This document shows positions 58,829 through 64,000 of a DNA stretch of 64,000 nt, one piece after another. Where the stretch lies: assembly GCF_025118155.1 (NCBI RefSeq), contig NW_026251387.1, forward strand, positions 1,067,001 through 1,131,000, read 5' to 3'. The DNA comes from Cokeromyces recurvatus. Taxonomy: Eukaryota; Mucoromycota; Mucoromycetes; Mucorales; Mucoraceae. Both the position numbers and the translations under genes were made by a program. Position 1 is the stretch's first letter. Each line of letters begins with the position of its first letter. The notes beneath the pieces were generated by a model that ran no database searches, was not told where the DNA came from, and was given only the letters and a program-made list of their open reading frames with translations.

Positions 58829-59711
58829 ATGACGCGCTTGTCACGTTTATCAACATCTTTTTTTCTTTCAACTCGATTATTTTCAAAACAACATTGCTTC
58901 ATGTCAACTTCTTCAGTTTCACGTAATCATCAGCATCTTACTGATGATTGTATTTTCTGTAAGATTATTCGGTAATATATATATATATAGATATATAAAC
59001 TACAAATGTAATGTTCACGATTGACTTGTTTTAATATTACTATGATAGAAAGGAAGTACCATCTTTTCAGTTAATTGAGACAGAAAAAAGGTAATGATGA
59101 CCATTAATAATATTGAAACTGACATTTTTTATTTTATTTTTCGGGGGGGGGACACAAATATGATAGTTATGCTTTTATGGATATTGAACCTTTAAGTGAT
59201 GGTCATTCTGTGAGTTTTTTTTTTTTTTTTTTTTTCTATTATATTTTTTACAGGTTTTTATTCACATACAATTTTTACAAATAGTTAATTATCCCAAAAT
59301 GTATGGATATTTAAAAGTGATATTTTTTGAAATTTTACTGACTTTTTTTTTTTTATAATAGATCATGCAAAATATATGCATGAATTACCCGATGAGTATT
59401 TGGCTGATGCCCTGCCTATAGCTAAAAAGATTGCTGCAGCAGGAGGCTTCTCTCAATATAATGTTTTACAGGTAAGAAGAAGAAGAGAGTGAAAGTGAAT
59501 GAGGAGGAATGAAATGGAAATAATGAATAATTATATACATATTTAATGATAGAATAACGGTCCACTTGCTAACCAAGCGGTTCCACATGTTCATTTTCAT
59601 GTTATTCCTAAACCTGATAAAGAAACTGGTTTAGGTATTCGTTGGAATCCTCTTAAGAAGTCTAAAGATGATATTAAAGTCATGTATGACAGCATTAAGG
59701 AAAGATTGTGA
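58829..59711 (+). CDS. HIT-family (histidine triad) nucleotide hydrolase, HINT type
   Basis: HINT proteins hydrolyse nucleoside phosphoramidates and related AMP conjugates. I place six exons: 58829-58971, 59049-59090, 59167-59209, 59285-59300, 59362-59471 and 59553-59711, for 170 aa. The fourth is a 16-nt exon that joins GHS to LIIPKYHAKYMHELPDEY, restoring the conserved HSLIIPKYH block. Other landmarks are CIFCKIIRKEVPSF, AFMDIEPLSDGHS and the triad HVHFHV at residues 130-135. The first 35 residues (MTRLSRLSTSFFLSTRLF) look like a mitochondrial presequence, and an internal Met (MSTSSVS) could start a cytosolic form. Dual localisation is an inference. Confidence 0.9.
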
Positions 59712-60860
59712 AAATAAAATGACAAATAATTCTCTTTACTATCGTCAATGTATGTAAATACAATAAAAAGGAATTTTTTAGTTTACATTTATGATTGATA
59801 TGAAAAGTAATCTTAAGAAGAAAAAAATGTCGCTTATAAATATATATATATCAAATGGAGTAGTAGACTACTTTTTTATATAAGGCCCTCCACTTTTTTT
59901 TTTTTTATTACTGCTTTAGTCAACTTTCAATTCCAGATTCCATAAGGAGGAATCATAAAGTGGATCAATCTCGTTGACGCTAGGAAATAATAAGTATCAT
60001 GAAGCATTTATTCATGCCACTTTATAAGGCTAATTATTCTGTCTACCCTTGATGCCTATCTTAATTTTTTTTTTTTGAAAAGAGGAGGAAAACTAGTTGG
60101 AAATAACCGCGAATATCTCATTAGACGAGTCGTATATTTTCTTCTTACGGGGCGACTTATTGAGTAGTCCTGACCAGAGGGAGTTCAATATATACATATA
60201 TAAGGGAATTATTCCATGGTTTTCTTTTCTATAGGATGATATTTTTTTAAACGTATATAATGTGCTATTGAATTGAATAAAATCCATAATACTTCAAGCG
60301 CGCTTTAATAGTGTTAAACATAGGCTTAGGGGAAAGCAGGCTACTATAATGATCGACTTGTTTTTTTTTTTTTTTTTTTTGTATGAATTTTTTTCTTTAC
60401 AGCTAATCAGATTAATAGTAATTACAATACCATCTCTGTTTGTTTAAAGTCTTATCTAAAGGAATGAATATTTTACTATTGAGGGCGGGGAAAGATGGAG
60501 GTTATATTAAGTATATTAACTATAAAAGAATTCAATACATTTTTCTTTTTATATATTCAATTTAAATACTTTATATAGGGTGTTATTAAAGGATATGTGA
60601 CCAAGTTAAATATGATATATACAAAGTTAAATAGACAATAGCTTACTTTTAGACTTGCTTATCCAAGATTGATATGCGGTAACGAGATATTTATTAAAAA
60701 AAAAATGCGTTTGATTTGATTATCGAAAATTAGAAATTGAATATCTTATATAATTGGTAAAATATGGAGAGTAAAAGTATTTACTCTCTTATTCTATTTG
60801 TTAAAGAGAGCTAATGCAATAATTTCTCACTACTTTACCATACGTGGTGATTCAGTATTT

Positions 60861-60894
<34 letters not shown>

Positions 60895-60984
60895 GTATTT
60901 TTTGAAGAATACAGCGCAAAATACACATTTACACTATTTTGTCTTTTTTTTATTTATTTTTTTCAATATATATAATGAGTAACG
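59712..60984. other. Intergenic region, no gene recognised
   Basis: This 1.3-kb AT-rich region has T tracts near 59215, 60070, 60370 and 60860. A minus-strand frame at 60093-60287 (64 codons) contains SLWSGLLNKSPRKKKIYDS. It could be a relic of a mobile element, but I cannot support that. Confidence 0.55.
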
Positions 60985-61767
60985 ATGTTTATTAACAATA
61001 TATTAAAAAGAAATGTGCAACAACAAATAAGAAAAAATCAATATTCAAGAAGGTTATTTTCAAAAATAGACACTAAAGGAAATGCTATTGTGTATGACGA
61101 GACAAAAAATGCATATAATAAACAACAACAACAACAACAACGTTTAGCAGATAATAACAGATATCATCAAATCACGACGTCTACAACCATATTACTTGGT
61201 GCATTACTAGGAACCACAACTGTCTTGAGTTCTATATGGATTACAGACACACCTATGACTAGTATAGCGCTTGGGAGTGCAGCATCTCTAGTTATGTCAT
61301 GGCAATTTTTTCAAAAGATGACCTACAAGTATTGGTGGGATTTTCTATCCTTCCCTTCCTCGTCATCGTCGTCAACATCATCATCATCATCATCGATTGT
61401 CGAAGCTCTATTAAGACAGATAAGTAAACACCGAGGTGAAGAACTGATCAGATCAGAATCTATCAAGAACTTGAAAGAATATTTTACGAATAAAGAAAGG
61501 AAGAAGGTCCTAGAGGGATTTGGCTTATATCATCAGCCAAATGAGCTTATATGGGAACAAGTACATAAAATGGATATCACACGATTACAGGACGATCAAC
61601 ATCAAATTCGTATTCATTTTTCCTTGGAGGATCCAATTTCAAATGACGGTTGTGAAGTAATAACAAAGGCTCTTGTAAATAACCAAGGAAAGATTAAAAT
61701 CGAGAATATCAAACTACTTAGTTCTCCTCCAGGATGGCGTAAAAATGAAACCGTTCTAATCTCATAA
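60985..61767 (+). CDS. Probable mitochondrial inner-membrane protein, 260 aa
   Basis: This is a single-exon gene. The N-terminus (MFINNILKRNVQQQIRKNQY) is basic and free of acids, as in mitochondrial presequences. A Gln tract follows, then a hydrophobic helix pair at about 68-110 (TILLGALLGTTTVLSSIWI and SIALGSAASLVMSWQFF). A Ser-rich tract encoded by (TCA)n is at about 126-139. The C-terminal 120 residues form a soluble alpha/beta domain ending IKLLSSPPGWRKNETVLIS. The layout (presequence, membrane anchor, small C-terminal domain) recalls Tim21 or Coa1-type proteins, but I see no diagnostic motif and leave it unassigned. Confidence 0.7.
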   Translation: MFINNILKRNVQQQIRKNQYSRRLFSKIDTKGNAIVYDETKNAYNKQQQQQQRLADNNRYHQITTSTTILLGALLGTTTVLSSIWITDTPMTSIALGSAASLVMSWQFFQKMTYKYWWDFLSFPSSSSSSTSSSSSSIVEALLRQISKHRGEELIRSESIKNLKEYFTNKERKKVLEGFGLYHQPNELIWEQVHKMDITRLQDDQHQIRIHFSLEDPISNDGCEVITKALVNNQGKIKIENIKLLSSPPGWRKNETVLIS

Positions 61768-62361
61768 GCCCTAGTATTTATTATACCTTCTTTGTCATTT
61801 AATATATAAGTAAAGTAAACCTGCAGTAAGTAGTCTTATAAAATAAAGAAGAAACTATATATAAAAACTCCTTGTCTTCAATCTTTGGTTGTCTTGTAAT
61901 AGCAATCATTGTTTTGTAGAAGCCCATTTTATTTATCTTTCCTTAAGTTAACAACTTTGGAATACTATACAACAAAAGGAATCCTACTATTTCCATCTTT
62001 TTTTTTTTAAAAAAAAATAAATATTTAAAAAAAAAAAAAAAAAAAGACAAGAGCATTTATAACACAGCACTTGAAGGAAGATATTCCCGATAAATATTTG
62101 TATATAAATAGATATTACTTTTTTTTAATTATTATTATTATTATTATAAATTACATGAATATAAAAAAGGTTATATTATTTCAGAACTTGAATCCGAAAA
62201 GTTTAATGTCAATAAACAATAATAATTAAAAAAAAAAAATGAGAAGTGGGGAGGGAATAAATTATGTAAGAAAAAAAAAAGGTGAGGGCAAAGAAAACTG
62301 TCTTTGTTTAATGATAATAAATTAAATGCGAGTGAAATAAATAATTGAAATAATAAATAAA
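61768..62361. other. Convergent intergenic spacer
   Basis: This tail-to-tail spacer is rich in A tracts (about 62028-62045, 62228-62239 and 62270-62280) and an ATT repeat near 62130. No gene is seen. Confidence 0.7.
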
Positions 62362-63592
62362 TTAAAATAACCAAGGACGAAAGAAAGATTTACATTCTAT
62401 TTGTTGCGGTTGTGGTTGTTGCTGTTGCTGTTGTTGTTGAAAATTATGAGAAACTGGATGGGGAATTTGGAAATTTGAAAGGGAAGGTAAATTGACATAA
62501 TTACGAAGAGGACAACGAGCTGAAAAAGAGTGTTGTTGCTTTTCGTCTTCGTCAGGGGATTCCAAGTCAAATAGGAGTTGATGAGGAAGTAAACTTTCTG
62601 CATTGGAGGGTAAAAGTGAATCATCAGAGTCAAATAGTTGATTATTCATTGTTGGCATCATTCTTTTGGTAAATAGACTACCGGTATCGTTACCAAAAGT
62701 ACTGTTATTAGTGTGAATGGGTAAAATGCTGTTATCAAAGAACCAATTCTGTTGAAGTACTTTTTGATTCTCGGTTGAAAAGATGGATGAACGTTGAAAT
62801 TGGGGTTGTTGTTCAGGTCGAATGGATGGAAGAGTTAAACTAGCCTCTTGTTCCTTCTTCTTTTCATCTTCTTTTTCTAATTTTTTCATTTCTAAAGCAT
62901 CACCAGGAAGATTGAAATGTCTAAAAGTACAACGAGATCCATAAGGACAAGATCCTGTTTGATGAAAGGTTCGACATTTTTGTGTCTTATATTTAGGATG
63001 ACGGTCTACTTCACGTAAATCAGAAGGTCCATGAGCATATTGACATTTAACTCCATATCTACAATGTTGAGTTTCTTCCCAATTACGACATAACTCTGTC
63101 TTATAAAGACTCTTTTGTTTCTTTTCAGTCTCGGCAGTGGTAGTAGTAGTCGTTGTCGCTACTTCTTGAGGAGTCATAACCGGAGATTTCTTATTTATTG
63201 TTTTAGGTGATTTTTTTGATTTATCGATAAGAGAATCATTATCAGATTCTAAATCCTCTTTCTTATTAGCTAATTAAAAAAAAACTATTGTGTCAGTCAA
63301 AAGAATATGATTGGTAATCAAAGAAACAAATTTCTCTCTTTTATTTACATTTTGAATATCTTTTTAAAGAATTTCTTGGTGATGATTTACGGCCAGTACC
63401 GATAGCTGATACTCTTTGAGATAATTCATTTTCTTCATCAGAAGAAGATCTACGATAATCAGAAATACTTTTGTTTCCAGAAATATCTAAATAGCTGTCA
63501 AATAAACGTTCATCGATTTCTTCAAAACTATTATTGGTATTATGCTCGTTATTAAAATGAAATTGAAAGGCTGTATTAGAAGGAATTGACAT
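62362..63592 (-). CDS. Tristetraprolin-type tandem CCCH zinc-finger RNA-binding protein
   Basis: Proteins of this family (mammalian TTP, yeast Cth1/Cth2, fission-yeast Zfs1) bind AU-rich elements in mRNA 3' UTRs and promote decay. Exons 63349-63592 and 62362-63269 give 383 aa. Both fingers have the exact C-x8-C-x5-C-x3-H spacing: Cys142, 151, 157 with His161, and Cys180, 189, 195 with His199. Each is preceded by the family lead-in (YKTELC and YKTQKC). An N-terminal region rich in Ser and a C-terminal region with a Gln-rich stretch from (CAA/CAG)n flank the fingers. RRSSSDEE and [11 protein letters not shown] look like phosphorylation sites. Target mRNAs are unknown. Confidence 0.93.
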
Positions 63593-64000
63593 ACTATTTA
63601 AATAATATAATTAATTAGAGAAAAAAAAAAAAAAAAAAAAGAATACAATAAAATGAAAAAAAAAAAAAAAAAAAAAAATCGTCAAATTTGGGGTCCTTTT
63701 ATATACAAGTTACTCAAAAATTACAACCTCAGTGTCACTCCACTTTTCATGCTGAGATTGTTTTGCCCTTCATAATAGTAGACAAATTTAAAAAAAAAAA
63801 AAGGTCTTACTTTTTTTTCTTAATTAGATTTCCGAATATCTGAGAGAGTAAATCTGGATCTATTACCGTATTTTATTATAGAAAAAGTCTCATATCGACT
63901 CTATTATGGAATGCTTTTTTGGATTCTGTTTCTCTTCGGAGTTATTTGCCCTTAATATTCATTTTGACCATTCTTTCTTCATAAATACCCTTTAATAGAT
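63593..64000. promoter_or_regulatory. Upstream region of the CCCH gene
   Basis: This is the promoter and leader of the CCCH gene, with A runs at about 63620-63640 and 63657-63678. Nothing else can be identified up to the window edge. Confidence 0.5.

Noticed and set aside
60093..60287. 64-codon minus-strand frame in intergenic DNA
   Set aside because: It has no recognisable motif and no supporting splice or start context; AT-rich DNA yields such frames by chance.
1..64000. tRNA, rRNA and CRISPR search by eye
   Set aside because: No tRNA-like B box within a cloverleaf, no rRNA segment and no regular spacer-repeat array was found; a covariance-model scan would be needed for certainty.

Overview
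This 64-kb window is eukaryotic nuclear DNA from a fungus, most probably an early-diverging one of the Mucoromycota (Mucorales-like). The sequence is strongly AT-rich. Genes are split by many 50-100 nt GT-AG introns, and A/T homopolymers of 30-45 nt are common. The gene set also fits: a chitin synthase with a degenerate myosin-like motor, a Vnx1-type cation/proton exchanger, a Rck2/Srk1-type kinase, a tristetraprolin-type zinc-finger protein and a single-subunit copper amine oxidase. The genus is inferred. There is no rRNA, CRISPR array or recognisable tRNA, and nothing looks prokaryotic. Exon boundaries were placed by eye from GT/AG signals, with reading phase checked across every junction.

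Layout. 1-1572 (+): 3' part of a 14-spanner MFS drug/proton antiporter. 1772-5326 (-): two unrecognised small proteins, then a Rck2/Srk1-like kinase. 6147-7813 (-): pyruvate dehydrogenase E1 beta. 8312-10876 (-): SEC1, with a 7-nt micro-exon. 10877-13544: non-coding, with a dead Tc1/IS630-type transposase. 13545-17156 (+): exportin-T. 17645-24421 (-): a 2020-aa THADA/Trm732 protein facing it tail to tail. 24635-26444 (-): Yrb2/RanBP3-like Ran-binding protein. 26445-28655: AT-rich, no gene seen. 28656-30945 (+): copper amine oxidase. 31140-32113 (+): SIKE/FGFR1OP2-like coiled-coil protein. 32114-34196: non-coding with a probable LINE fragment. 34197-34563 (+): 97-aa membrane protein. 35801-37219 (+): HSL-type alpha/beta hydrolase with an unclear 5' end. 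38624-41733 (+): Vnx1-like exchanger. 42256-48058 (+): myosin-like/cytochrome b5-like/chitin synthase fusion. 48562-49953 (+): acidic protein with repeated helical motifs. 50324-53848 (-): kinesin-1. About 54090-56090: a 2-kb element with near-identical long inverted arms and a dead transposase. 57532-58530 (+): LEA2-like membrane protein. 58829-59711 (+): HIT-family hydrolase. 60985-61767 (+): probable mitochondrial membrane protein. 62362-63592 (-): two-finger CCCH RNA-binding protein.

Most genes are housekeeping, with no sign of a metabolic cluster. Loose themes are tRNA biology (exportin-T beside THADA/Trm732), nuclear transport (exportin-T and Yrb2), and polarised growth (SEC1, chitin synthase, kinesin-1). 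The points most worth following are the young inverted-repeat element, the SEC1 micro-exon, the kinesin site that is either a 32-nt intron or a frameshift, the stop-free 93-nt intron in the chitin synthase, and several small uncharacterised proteins.
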